DNA from: Alligator mississippiensis
Lineage: Eukaryota; Chordata; Crocodylia; Alligatoridae
Assembly (NCBI RefSeq): GCF_030867095.1
Contig: NC_081833.1
Location: forward strand, 72,173,395 to 72,237,394
Reading direction: 5' to 3'
Length of the DNA stretch: 64,000 nucleotides
Positions within the stretch are counted from its first letter, which is position 1; each line of letters starts with the position of its first letter. This document shows positions 1-12,500 of this stretch, piece after piece. A program made the translations under genes and the position numbers. The notes under the pieces are model-generated. The model made no database searches. It worked only from the letters and a program-made list of their open reading frames with translations, and was not told where the DNA came from.

Positions 1-37
1 ACAGACAGAAGTGACCATATTTTATTTGCCTGTTTTG

Positions 38-327
38 CAGGGACCCTGGTTTTCTCTGATTAAAAAAATTCCCCAATTTTTGGTTAAAAAAAAGTAACCC
101 CAAATTCACATTTTTCCATGATTAAAATGAACCATCACTATATATATAGCAAAGGACATGCAGTCTTCTTGATTGCATCTTTTTGATGGCAACAGCCATC
201 AAATATATGTAACAGCTAATATATATATGGTATTTCATTTAAATCACAGAAAAATGTGGATTTGGGGTTAATTTTTTAAAGCAGAAATTTGGGGATTTTT
301 TTAAATTAGAGAAAACCAGGATCCCTG
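38..327. mobile_element. hAT-like palindromic MITE (290 bp)
   Basis: The ends are CAGGGACCCTGGTTTTCTCT and its near-perfect inverse (AGAGAAAACCAGGATCCCTG). The inverted similarity continues inward through the AT-rich AAAAAATTCCCC region. The flanks CTGTTTTG (30-37) and CTGATCTG (28 bp count from 328 to 335) match at 6 of 8 positions, as an aged 8-bp hAT target duplication would. There is no coding capacity. Confidence 0.75.
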
Positions 328-1939
328 CTGATCTGGCTACAGAAAATGATCTATAGCCATGATCAAACACAAGTGCACGGCTGCAGACAGCTTAAAAAAT
401 GGTCGATCGGGTGAAAATCTGACCTCTCGTTGCATGAGGGTCAGAAGAAAATGTTTCAAAACAGAGAATCTTCTGTAACTTCTGTCTACGCTGTACGTGT
501 CTCTTCTTTCTCTTAAATATAGTCACTGCCTAAATTGCTTTTGGAACTTATAAGTTGAAATAAAGGATGCATTATCTCTGTGACCTGCTGGAATGCATCG
601 CTTTAACTAACGTGCATTAAAATACACTTCTTTGCTTCTCTTTCCTCTACCATATTTGACTCCATGTCTGCTGTCGCCATCAAAAAGATACAATCAAGAA
701 GACTGCATTTTCTTCTGACACTGAGAACTATGGTTGTCCTAATGCCATCTGGAAATGAGTTCCAGAGTGGATGGTGCCTTCAGCTGTTGTGAACATTTCG
801 CCTCCTGCTCTCATGAACGTCATCCTTGGGGCCAACAGATCAGCAGCGGAATGACATAAATCCTGAGGACGATTGCTGCTAGAGAGGAGGAGAGAGAAAC
901 TCCTGGGGTGGCTCCATGGACGGCTTTGCAGATCTGGTCTTAGTTAGAATTGGTCTGGTGTTTTGTGGACAGGCATTGTAAAGGGCCAGCCCGCAAAATG
1001 ACGTTGCTGTGTATGCAGACAGATGGTTGAACAATTCTGGCTGCCCGTAGGCAGTCATTTCCATTCCTTGTGCAGTAATTTACAGTAATCCGGCCAGGAG
1101 GCAAGAGACGAACAGAGGATACAGCCGAGGGGGGTGCAGTCTCCTGCCCACCAAAAACCAGCCAGAGATTTGTTTAATTACACTGCTTCTGCTGCTGGAA
1201 GGAATGAACATTTGTGCTTTAAACTCCACCACAGAAAAGAGTAATGTCAGGAAATGGGGGAAACTGTCTCCAAGAAGCTGCTCGAGGGAGAGCACAACAT
1301 GAAGTCGCTAATGCCTTCCTCTTTGGCCCCTTTGACTCTTGCACCACACAGCAGCTCCCTGCATTTCTGGGGTTTGAATGCACATAATTTCCAACTGTTC
1401 TTAAGTCATCTTTGAAGGGCTTCCCTCTCGCCCTCCTTTCTGTCTCTGCGAATTGTCCTGTGCCGACTCAAAGGGGTAAACCCTCCACCTCGCGTTCCTC
1501 ATCAGTCACAAGCTGGCAGAGTCTCGTCTGAGGTTAGCCGTGGGCCAGTGAACCTCTGCCCTTTTAATTGGTCATTTCATTTCCAAGTGCTCTCGAGTGC
1601 ATATCCTGAGACCATTAGGGTGAAAAGACAGATGAAGAAAATTAAAATCATGTGCTTAGGAACAGCAATTGAGGGAAAATTTAATGCAATAGTTTTAATG
1701 TGTTCCTGTTTCCTCCTAAGGAAATGTGGAACTAATTAAATATATGACATTTGTTTGACAATAAAAAGTGCCGCGTGTGCCTCGGAATTATTTGCTAAGT
1801 AAGACCTTTTCCTAATAGAGTAAAACATCCAAATGCAACGATAAAATATGTTTGCTTATAGCCTTTCTGTGTTCCTGATAAAGATGTTTCTGATGCTGAT
1901 TAAGACCAACCTGTTGCCAACAAGATGCTTCCTCTATAG
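328..1939. other. Gene-free, mostly unclassified
   Basis: No exon or long coding signal was recognised. About 668-708 is an inverted relative of the interior of the MITE at 38-327. The rest is unclassified single-copy or old repeat sequence. Confidence 0.5.
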
Positions 1940-2172
1940 CAGGGATGGTTTTCAACCCTTCTAGACTCAAGACACCCCTTGGTAGACTTGCCTCCCTCCT
2001 CCCCACCTTGGAAAACTCCACAAAAGGTCACAGCGCTTTAATACTGTGGATTCATATTTGAAATTTCTAGAAACCTCTGGAAAACTGGAATATTGCCTGG
2101 CACCCCCCATGGCACCCATGAAAGGATCTCAAAGCACTCCAGGGTGCTGTGGACCCTCATCTACAATCCCTG
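1940..2172. mobile_element. hAT-like MITE (233 bp)
   Basis: It starts CAGGGATGGTTTTCAACCC and ends TACAATCCCTG, the inverted CAGGGATT-type terminus. The flanks CTCTATAG (1932-1939) and CCCTATGG (2173-2180) agree at 6 of 8 positions, consistent with an old 8-bp target duplication. It is non-coding. Confidence 0.65.
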
Positions 2173-3650
2173 CCCTATGGACTAGAGTGAGGAATTTGCC
2201 ACATAAACTGAACTGGGTGTTTGAGGTCCACGATATGAAGAGAAAAGGAAAAAAATGGGTTTTCATTCATAGGAATCATGCCCTTGTTATTCCATATCCA
2301 AGATCCTAGTCTTGTGAGTGAGCACTAGCTCAGAAACTACAGCGAAAATCCCGACAAAGGATCGTTTATACTGCCAGCCTTGTAGACCAAGGAAGAGTTG
2401 AAAAAGATGAGACTGGATGCTGGACCTTGCATTTCCTAGACCTGTTTATTATGTGGCAGATGGGTATGTGTCTTGGTTCCCTCTCAGTTGGCTAGTCCAC
2501 AAAAAGGATAAAAACCTACTTTTGCTTTCAGCCAGCAAAGGGAGCCTCAAGAGAAAAAGACTTGAGTTGAAGGCCACAAGTTCAAGCCTTCCTCAAATCT
2601 CATCATGCCAATCCTCTCTCTAGCAGAGTCTCTTTGATATTTGGGATTATCCACACAACTGAGGCAGAGTGCATGCTTACACGCTTTTGCTGGCCTGAGA
2701 TCAGGCTGCTCATTATCTGGCGTGGCTACACTTAAAAACACCATCCGGGAGCAAGAATAGATGGGATGATTATAATGCAAAAATCATAGACAGACTTCAT
2801 CGGTGACTGAGAGATATTAAGGTGTCAAAATAAGCTACCAGCACAATCAGCCTATTAGTTAAAGCAACTCACTGTAGTTTAGTCCACAAGCGATTGCAGG
2901 CATAAGCAATCTCCAATTAGTAATCTGACCGTTGCCTCCATTCTGAGGATTAAGCATAGATTGTCTCATAAAAGCACTGAATGGAGAAGACTTAGTTATG
3001 TAAAAAGAGCTTTATTGTTCATCGCCTTCTCTTAAAGCAAAACTGCTTTGAAGTTCTTCAAAGCGGGAATAATTCATCGTTTTGTTTCTACCCAGGGAAG
3101 CAACTTGTTTTCATGTCCCATTCTGCTTCAAACAAACAAATTGCTTTCTAGTTTCTACATTACTTGTTTTCTTCAAATGACACCGAGAATCACCATGTTG
3201 CATAAGGTCCAAGCGAGGAAATGGTTGTGACTTGAAAACAGAAGGCTGCATATGTTTCCCGCTGAGCCAGCCAGTCTCTGAGCACTGCCCAGTTTGCCTT
3301 AAGGAAGGATCCCTGTACTTGTACGAGGAGAAAGCATTTGCCTTGTGTCTGTGTGCATTTCAACGCAAGCCTGCCAAGGGTTCGACACCTCCCCTGCACG
3401 CCTGGCCCACATTGCCTTCCTTCCGGCAACTCTAATCCCGTCTAGTCAAGCAGAGTCGTGGTGGGTGGATCTTCACGCACATGTTTTGTTCAGTCTGTTC
3501 ACTTTGCTTTGGTGCTCAGCACTGCATGAGTTGTGTCTGCTTCTGGGGGCCGACTCTGTTGTAGCTAATTGGGGATTATTACAAGGGCAATTATTAATAT
3601 TACAAGGGAACAAACCAGGCAGCTCAGCTCAGCACCGAGGTACTGAATTA
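2173..3650. other. Gene-free stretch
   Basis: No gene, RNA or recognisable repeat could be supported; the short open frames on both strands are chance. Confidence 0.5.
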
Positions 3651-4745
3651 CATAGATTCATAGATTCATAGATGTTAGGGTCAGAAGGGACCTCAATAGA
3701 TCATCGAGTCCGACCCTCTGCATAGGCAGGAAAGAGTGCTGGGTCTAGATGACCCCAGCTAGATGCATAGCCAACCTCCTCTTGAAGACCCCCAGGGTAG
3801 GGGAGAGCACCACCTCCCTTGGGAGCCTGTTCCAGACCTCGGCCACTTGAACTGTGAAGAAGTTCTTCCTAATGTCCAGTCTAAATCTGCTCTCTGCTAG
3901 CTTGTGGCCATTATTTCTTGTAACCCCCCGGGGCGCCTTGGTGAGTAAAAACTCACCAATTCCCTTCTGTGCCCCCATGATGAACTTATAGGCAGCCACA
4001 AGGTCGCCTCTCAACCTTCTCTTGTGGAGGCTGAAAAGGTCCAGTTTCTCTAGTCTCTCCTCGTAGGGCTTGGCCTGCAAGCCCTTAACCATACGAGTGG
4101 CCCTTCTCTGGACCCTCTCCAGGTTATCCGCATCCTTCTTAAAGTGCGGTGCCCAGAATTGCACGCAGTACTCCAACTGTGGTCTGACCAGCGCCCGATA
4201 GAGGGGAAGTATCACCTCCTTGGACCTATTCATCATGCATCTGCTGATGCACGATAAAGTGCCATTGGCTTTTCTGATGGCTTCATCACACTGCCGGCTC
4301 ATGTTCATCTTGGAGTCCACTAGGACTCCAAGATCCCTTTCCACTTCCGTGCCACCCAGCAGGTCATTCCCTAGGCTGTAGGTGTGCTGGACATTTTTCC
4401 TCCCTAGGTGCAGCACTTTGCATTTCTCCTTGTTGAACTGCATCCTGTTGTTTTCTGCCCACTTGTCCAACCTGGCCAGGTCTGCTTGCAGCTGTTCCCT
4501 GCCCTCCGGCGTGTCCACTTCTCCCCACAGCTTTGTGTCATCTGCAAACTTGGACAGAGTACATTTGACTCCCTCGTCCAAGTCACTGATGAAGACATTA
4601 AAGAGTATCGGTCCAAGGACCGAACCCTGCGGGACCCCACTGCCCACATCCTTCCAGGTCGAAACCAACCCATCTACCACGACTCTCTGGGTGCGACCCT
4701 CCAGCCAATTCGCCACCCACCGGACTGTGTAGTCATCCAAGTCAC
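3651..4745 (-). mobile_element. CR1 LINE, 5'-truncated, RT frame open
   Basis: The 3' end lies at 3651, where the terminal 8-bp repeat reads ATAGATTC ATAGATTC ATAGATG. On the minus strand an uninterrupted 331-codon frame (4740-3745) encodes the C-terminal part of ORF2: the reverse-transcriptase motifs GVPQGSVLGPILFNVF and FADDTKLWG (catalytic ADD), then a thumb region with LERVQRRATRMV and RRLRGDLVA, then the terminal SRFRLDIRKNFFTV block. The endonuclease and N-terminal RT are missing because of 5' truncation near 4745. The open frame and clean tail suggest a fairly young insertion. Confidence 0.95.
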
Positions 4746-5105
4746 ATCTGACAGTCAGTCCTAAAATCTCCCTCTACTTTTCCTGGGTACAGTAACACTG
4801 GGACCAGACCTTTTGGAGAGGCAATGAAGGGAGGAAAGGGCTGAATAGTAATTCAGAACGGGAAAGTAGTGGCGAGTGGTGGTGTTAGGCAGTGTCAGGC
4901 TTCACCAAGTTACAGTAAAGACCACTGAAGTTACATTTTTTTACCCAGAAGTTGAATGTCATGGCCATCAATGAGGCTGCAGGACTGTAGGATATGCAGA
5001 ATTCACCTCTAGCCAGGCAAAAAAGGCAAAGTCAGGTTATCTAGGTGACAAAGGGACCTCAGTGGGAAAGGAGGCTGGCCTACTGGATCAGGACTCAGCC
5101 AAGAT

Positions 5106-5300
5106 GTTACCTAGGATAGCTATGCCTGAGCAGGTTAATGATTCTCAGTTTCCTGAGTCACTTAATCTTGCTTTTCCTCAGTTCCCCATCTTTAAAAGTC
5201 ATGATAATAATCCCTTTCTCCATCACCTCTATATAGATTGCAAGCTCCCTGGGGCAGGGCCTCTCACTTAGCACTAAAATGTATGGTGCTTAGGATGCCC
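5106..5300 (+). repeat. MIR-like SINE fragment
   Basis: It follows the MIR order: TCAGTTTCCTGAGTCACTTAA, then CTCAGTTCCCCATCTTTAAAA, then ATGATAATAATCCC, then a tail resembling CAAGCTCCCTGGGGCAGGG. It is old and diverged. Confidence 0.6.
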
Positions 5301-7144
5301 ACATTTCAGGGCTTTTGGTAATATAAATTGCACGTTGATGCAGGATTATTCTACCTTACACAGCCTAGTTGGACCATACTCTAGTTTTACACTCTTGGAT
5401 AGGCAGTTGGATAGAAAAGTGATGGAGGATGCTAAGGAGGATGTGGGAAGTGGCATTGCTCCTGCTGATGGGTTGGGCAAAGAAGATGCTTCTGTTCAAC
5501 TTATCCCACAGCAAGAGAAACCAGTGGGACATTAGTTCTTCTCTGCAAAAAAGACTATAAACCAAATCCAAAGGGCTATCTGTGTAACCGGTGTAGTTCT
5601 CAGAAAGGGAGTTGATTGTTCTTCAGTTATACCCTGGCCCCTCGGAGCATGCAACCTTTCTTGACTTCTGGCTGGACAGCTTCCACCCTATTTTTCCCCA
5701 CCTTTTCAGGTATCAATTTGCATTGGCAAAGGCAGTGGAGTCACACAGGTGGCACTGTGGATGGGTTGAGTGCTTGGAGTGGGAGGAAGCCCACAGCTAC
5801 CTCCCAAACAGAAGAAGCAGTAGAGCCACATTCACACAGTGCCATGCAACGTCATGCTGTATCGCCACTGGGCTGAGCAGAAGGAGATGTTGGGGCATTG
5901 CAGGTCGGAAGAGAGATCAGCGATGCAGAATCTAGATCTATTCTTGCTTTATATTCACCTATACCAGTCCTGGAACAGAGACTGTCGCCAACAGCATGCC
6001 AGAGAAACCCACCCGCTGAGGGCTCTGCTCAAACCCCCATGCCTAGTTCCTGGGATTCAAATGCACCACAAGAACGGACTCCTGTTTGAGAGCCAGACTG
6101 AGAACAAAGCCCATGCCTAGCTGTCACCGATCCCACAAAGATCGCACCAGAAACACGTCATGTTCTTCTAAGCCTAAAAAAATTCTGCTGCCATGCCAAG
6201 AAAAAGAAATGGTGAGACTATGTATAACAGCACCATCTGGTGACCACTGCAATAACTATATAACTAGCTACCGAAGCAGTGCATCCATGAAGTGCTTTCC
6301 ATATGCTTTCTTGTTTGGAAAAGAAAGTTCAACAGATGCTGTGACAAACGATATTAAGAAACGGACTTTGATATCTTGAAAGAGAGCCTGTGTCACTCTG
6401 CACCATTATATAGCAACCTGTTTCCTGTGCTATATTTGGACCCTGTTATCAATTTAAAATGCCAACAGGAGATTAAAGTGCTAACATGGAACAGAACGGC
6501 CTGAAAGGTATTCCCGCTGGATTGTGAATATCCGACCCATTGAATGGAAACAAGCCAGTCTTGGTGTGAAATTAGTCATCTGTTAAATGCAAAATCTTAA
6601 GCTAAAATGTTTGGAAGGAGAAAAATCGTCAAAGAAGAGAGACTGTGCTGGTTTCTTTCCTTCCTCCTCAATGTTTATCATTCTTTAGAAACTTGAAACT
6701 ATTTCCTACTCAGGATTTATTTCCTCTGAATAAACAGAGGTTTGTCATGTACCATTTCTCTTGAGGAAACCGAGCTGCTGATGCCCCCAGGTTATATATA
6801 TTTATTTAAGGAAAGAGAACACCAGGCAAATGCAGCTGGCAATGTAAATCTTTAATCCAGAGTGCCCGAAGTCTTGGCTATAGGCATTACATTGTAATAT
6901 TTATTCTAAGGGATGAGATGGTCTTTTGAGTCTTTTCAGCCTGCCAAGAGAGTTGCATTTGAATAAAACAGGGGACATCTAAAGTGAGTCTTGGTAGAAG
7001 TTCGTCTGGCTTTATTTGTGGACGGTATAATGAAAACCAGGAGACAGCAGGACTGGATTTGGCATTTCTTCTTTGGTCCTTCAGGGAATATCACAGTTAG
7101 GACTCATGCTCTCTCCTTGGCACGGGAGTGGCTGTCACCCTTTG
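5301..7144. other. Gene-free stretch
   Basis: Several overlapping open frames (about 5.6-6.4 kb) share no recognisable domain and lack splice context. Nothing else was identified. Confidence 0.45.
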
Positions 7145-7527
7145 AAAGCAATTCAGACAACATATTGGGTAGAAATGAAGCTCGTTAATTCACATGTGGA
7201 TGCTGTTTGTTTAAAATAGAAATAATTTTACGCATTTGGGCTGTGAAGTAGTCAAGTCTACTTTTTCAATAGCTGAGAAAGGATTGAACTGAATCAAAAG
7301 GATAACGGCATCCATAAAACAAGGGAGGAACTGTTGCGTGTCTTTCTTTTTCTTTCTTTCTTTTTTTCTTTCCTTCTTATCATCCTTCATAAACACCTGC
7401 CAAGGTATTTATTTATGCCAGATACTGGAAAGCCTTTAAAATAATGGGAAATCTTATGCTCATGTATCCCTGATATTTTGTTACACTGCCCCCGTGACCT
7501 CGGTGTCTGGGCCAGCACGGGTACCGA
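7145..7527 (+). repeat. Left arm of a ~380-bp inverted duplication
   Basis: This arm matches the reverse complement of 8227-8590 along its length at roughly 80-85% by eye. Shared blocks include TTCACATGTGGATGCTGTT against TTCACCTGTGGATGTTGTT, ATAAACACCTGCCAAGGTAT, and GGTGTCTGGGCCA. A (TTTC)n microsatellite at 7341-7378 has expanded in this arm only. The family is unrecognised. Confidence 0.85.
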
Positions 7528-8226
7528 ATACCGTTCTTCCTCAATAATTGCTTGTCAAAGGTTGAGGTCAGTGGTAGGGCGCTGTGAGAAGTGGAAGAGA
7601 CTGAAGCTGCATTTTCTTCTGCTGAGCTTGAAGGCTTTTTGCTGCCTGTTTTTCCTGCACGTGTGATCCCTTTCATTCAGCCCTGAACAAAAGACATTTA
7701 GCAAAATTCAAAAACAAACTTTTTTCCCTGGTAGCTTAGAATCAAAGAGTCCTTTTACTCCTAAGCACTAGATTTAGGTTTTTCTTTTATTAGCAGCACA
7801 GAAGTCTACCTCTGCTGCAGCCTAAATGACAGGAAAGGGAAATCTCCCATGAATTGCAATTGTATTTTCAGAGGTTGGCGTCTAAACGGTTGTGAACTTG
7901 CATTATTTCTCAGAAGAGGCTCCCTTTGTAAGCTGCCAGCTAACTAGGGATTCAAACTACTGAAACACATTCCTCGCATCCTCTCTGATGCTATTTACAG
8001 GATGGCTGGCTCAAACGATAAGCATGTCCCATGGTTTTCATGAAGTCGGTGTTCGTGCAGCAAAGCAAAGATCTCCCGCTTGAAAGATGACACTATGGGG
8101 GGACAGGGTGAAAAATATATAGACTAAGCACCCAAACCCCCTGCTATTGGCAACAAGCAACTTTGTGCACATGCATATAGGGGATCTCAGTAAGCACAGC
8201 ACATATATAGGGGATCTCAATTAGGA

Positions 8227-8590
8227 TCAGTACCCATGTTGGCCCAGACACCAAGGTCACAGGGTGCAGTGTAACAGAATATCAAGGATATATAAGATTT
8301 CCCATTTTTTAAAAGGCTTTCCAATACCCGGCATAAATAAATACCTTGGCAGGTGTTTATGAAGGATATTTTTAAAAAAGAAAGAAAAACACCCAATAGT
8401 TCCTCCTTTGTTTTATAGATGTCCTTATACCTTTGATTCAATTCAACCGTTTCTCAGTTATTGGAAAAGTAGACTTCACTATTTTACAACCCAACCGCCT
8501 CAATTATTTCTATTTTAAACGAACAACATCCACAGGTGAATTAATGCCGCTTTATTTCTACCCAATGTTTTGTCTGACTTGCTGCAACAA
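8227..8590 (-). repeat. Right arm of the inverted duplication
   Basis: Reverse-complement partner of 7145-7527, separated from it by about 700 bp of unrelated sequence. That spacer holds a direct repeat of ATATAGGGGATCTCA near 8176 and 8205. The pair could be a foldback-type element with long arms or two opposite insertions of one repeat family. Confidence 0.85.
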
Positions 8591-9180
8591 AGCATTGAAA
8601 TGCAGGGAGTCAGCCAAAAGGACCAGATCCATACCAGACGGCTTAACGATGGATAAAACTACGGGCGTTTTGAATAGATGTTGGGTTTCACTAGTCAAGG
8701 GGAAGCTACTGCATAACTGTCTGGCAAATCCAGCTAAAAGACAAATGTGACCATTATTTTAAGGCAGTAGTTATTTCATTACCACGCTAAAGATATTGCT
8801 GCCATTTAAAGGACAGTAATAGCAGTCTGTAATATAATTAGAGATGTTAGATGAGATGATCCAGAAAAAGCAATACTGTATTCAATGACTGTGTTATCCA
8901 CACTTATTTCCGGAAAGCAATCAATCCAAAGGGTTGTGTCAATGGAGACTATTGTTCTCCATTCCCCAGAGTCCAATCCTTGTACAATCAACGTAAGGTT
9001 TTTCAGGGACAGCTACTATATTTTCCCAGCTGGGCTAAATAGATGAAAACTATGGGTGAAGGATGCATTGTTTTGCCCTCATTTCAGTTTTTCTCTTTCT
9101 AGGCATTATTATAGTCCATATGTCTAAGGTCATTCATTTATGGCAAGCGTGCACATTTTCACCCTAGCGCTAATCTAGAG

Positions 9181-9512
9181 CGGTGTTTGGGTCAGGACCC
9201 GTGGCTCGCGACTCAAAGGTGGGTCACAAGAATATAGGAAAGGGTTGTGAACAAACTTTAAAAATGGATTGATGAACTTTAAAAAATGAATCCTCCTTTA
9301 ACGGAGAAAAACGTGGGAAACGGTGGCTTTTCCCTTGCAGGCTGGCAATGTTTCAGCTTGCAAGGGGCTGCTTGAGGCTCCCCCGTGCCCCACACACCCA
9401 CCCCCTACCCTGCACACTGCGGGGCTGGGGCCTGGGGGCAGCAGGTCAGGAGTGAGATTGGCCATCGATGTTTATAAATGGGTCCCAATACAAAAAAGGT
9501 TGAGAACGGCTG
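9181..9512. mobile_element. hAT-like MITE (332 bp) with perfect 8-bp TSD
   Basis: It is flanked by ATCTAGAG on both sides (9173-9180 and 9513-9520). The left end reads CGGTGTTTGGGTCAGGACCC and the right end AGGTTGAGAACGGCTG, inverted and imperfect forms of CAGTGTTT/CAGCCGTTCTCAACC hAT termini. The perfect target duplication makes the boundaries secure. Confidence 0.8.
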
Positions 9513-9520
9513 ATCTAGAG

Positions 9521-12500
9521 CATCTTCAGGCATCAGTGGAGGTCTCTGCATTAGTACTGTGGGTCACAGGCTCTTGGACTCCAAGATTAACTCTTGCATC
9601 ATTCAAAGCTTTTTAAAAAAATCAAGTCTCTACCTTTTGGGGCCATAGTTTCCACTTAATCTCTCGAACAAAGTTTTCATTGTCTTCACTCAAGAATGCT
9701 CACTACAGCTCTACAATATGTGTGACGTGGCGCTATCTGTAAATATTGGTTCAGGGGGTGTTGTTCAGTGCATTCCCTATGCTGTGAACATGCCATTAAG
9801 TGGCTCGGAAATTGAATTATTACATTTTTCCCCAGCATAGGATAATATCTAACCTGTCTGGGTTACACTATATTTACTTTTTCTTTCCATTGCACGAATC
9901 AAATTCCACTCTGATTCATACCTGTCCAAGCTCGTTGAAGTTAATGGGGATTACCCAAGTGTAACCGAAGGCAGAATTGAGCCCCATATTCATATTCTGT
10001 GGCTCTGAAGCCCTTGAGGGGTCCAACAAGCTGGGAGGACTAAGGTGAAGTGTCTGATTCAATGAGGCTACCACCGACTAATGATTTTGAATCACAATTG
10101 GTGCCACTTTTCTAAAGAGGAAACCTTTCCTAAGAATCACCCCCCAACCCAAGCCATCAAAACCCCAGCAGGCAATCTCCATAATCATGCACTGCTGCAG
10201 CAGTCAGAAGAGATTAGCAGCATTTCCCCAAGGCTTTCCAGTGGAATCAATGCTTGCTAATCTTTAGAAAATTACACTAACAAGCTCCAGGCCCGAACTG
10301 CAGGAGTTCAGCGCACCAGTCTCTGAAATCACGCACAGGCTGGTAGTATATCAGCGCTTTAATGAACCAGAAAATCTGTACTAAGCAGAGGCAAGAAAGA
10401 TGCCTTAAGGTTCATGCCTTTCAAAGCCTGGTATTAAGGCAGTCAAAAAGGAAAGGAAATATGCTACTTGTAAGACTGAGCCCGTCAGGGGCTGACCCCC
10501 AGGTCCTGAAGGCGTTCTGGGGTCTAAAACCCCTTGATTTCAAACCTGCTGGGGACTCTGGTGTGAGTTGCACCTTGGTGAATGCAAAGCATTCTCGATT
10601 CATGGAAGTCAGAGCTTCTTGAGATTGAGGCCATCCTATTTATAGGCCAGGAAATTTGGTATAATCTTGGGAAGGAAATTCTCATTTCATCAGTCTCACA
10701 TATTCCCTACTGCCTCAGCCAGCAGAAACTACCAGAGAGACAATGGGAACATGGGACTGATCAAAATATAATTGCAAGACCAATTAATATACATTGCAAT
10801 TTAATATAAAACCGAAATGTTGGCAGAATTTGAATGATCAAGTCATAATTGACTCCGGCCCTTCTCATTTTTTTTTGCAGCTAGTCATAAAAGTTACTTC
10901 CTGTGCAACATTCTGCTTTGATATCACAGGCAAAATATTTCCTCTCTGCAGCGCTCATTGGAGCCTGAAAAAAAATCAGCATTTATTTCATTCACGGTTT
11001 GGGTCTGATTTGGTTTCGTTAGATACCCATGCAACCTATCCTGGAGAAAATAAGAAAATTGACAGGTTTTCCTCGAAAGGAATTGTTATTTGTGATCCCG
11101 GAGAAGCTTGTTTTTAGTATTTGCTTTAAAAGAGATGGCCTGAAACTTTTTTTTTATTGATCCCACAGAGTTCAGTACCATGCACATGAGTCTTTGCAGA
11201 ATCATCTCCTGACTTAAAGGTTTCTTTGGTTTGAAGTTCATCTGACTACAGCCTATGCCATCCTTCCTATTATCTGCCACGCGGGTGCAGTTCATTCACT
11301 ATTTTCAGAAATGGGGCGAAAGTTTTGAAAAGTGAAGGAAACAAAAGTATGAAGCTGAGAAAAGGATTTAAAAAAATGCAGAGCTCAAGAGAAAGGAGCC
11401 TGGAGCCACTCACAAACTCTTGGAGGGTAGGAAGGACATTTTTACTCTTCCCTGCAAATGATTGAACACACCCCACTGTATATGTTGGCATGAGTACCAA
11501 GAAAACCGCCCTTAAATGGTTTTGAGCAGCACATCAATGGACTATCTCTATGCTGTCTGGCATCCCCCCAGTTTCCACATGGTGTTTTTCCATAGACAAG
11601 GTCATGGGAGCCTGCATCTTCATGTGTGGTCTTTCTATTTGCAGTAATTGAAAAAAAATTACACTGTGTCTTTACGTTTGTTTTTTTGGTCAAATATTCA
11701 GCCTTTGAATCTGCAGGGATAATTTCTCTAAAACCAAAGGCCCTCAAACACAGAATTGAAACTCCTTTTGGTCCCTGGCCATTGAAACTGTTTCCAGATC
11801 TGGGACTTCTCCTCGTCTCAGCTGCAGCTCTTTTCCTTTTGCCACGTCTGTCGCAGACAAAGGTCTAATGAAACAATGCTAAGGTTCGTAAATGTATTGC
11901 ATAAGTACAATACAGGAGAATGAGGACTTCCATATATTTCTGATTTCCTTAACCCTTGTGAGCTCCTTTTGCAGATCTTAATAAATCAAACCGTTGTTCT
12001 TCGTAATATCACCGGTCTGGCAGGATGAACAAGAAAATGTCGACTTAAATTAGGCCCTGTGTTAAAGTGCCGTTGAAACAAAATTGTGTGCGGGCAACAG
12101 AAAATGATCCCCTGCATGAAATTCCCAATGGAAACTGTGTCAAGCCCTAGGAATGGGTAAAACCCAAACTTTTCAGCGCTCGTGCAGACATCCCTGCCCC
12201 ACTGAAGCCAATGGGAGTTTCTGACAGTGTTTCAGGCCCAACCAAATAGCCCTCACTATTTTTATTTGGTGTTTGCCCTCTCGGCTCATGTATGAGCTCT
12301 TTCTGGAGCAGGATGGGATGAAGATTGCAGGCATTGCTTCTGTCTTTATCTTTGGTTTTTGCCTTCCTTGGCAAAGCGGGAGGGACCATGCCGCTCTAAA
12401 GGGCAGCCAGTGGATGCTCATGAGGCTAACCCAGCTGCCCTTGAGTTGGACGGAAAGGTTCCAGTTGGCTTCCATAGGAGTTGGATCGGACCCATGTCTC

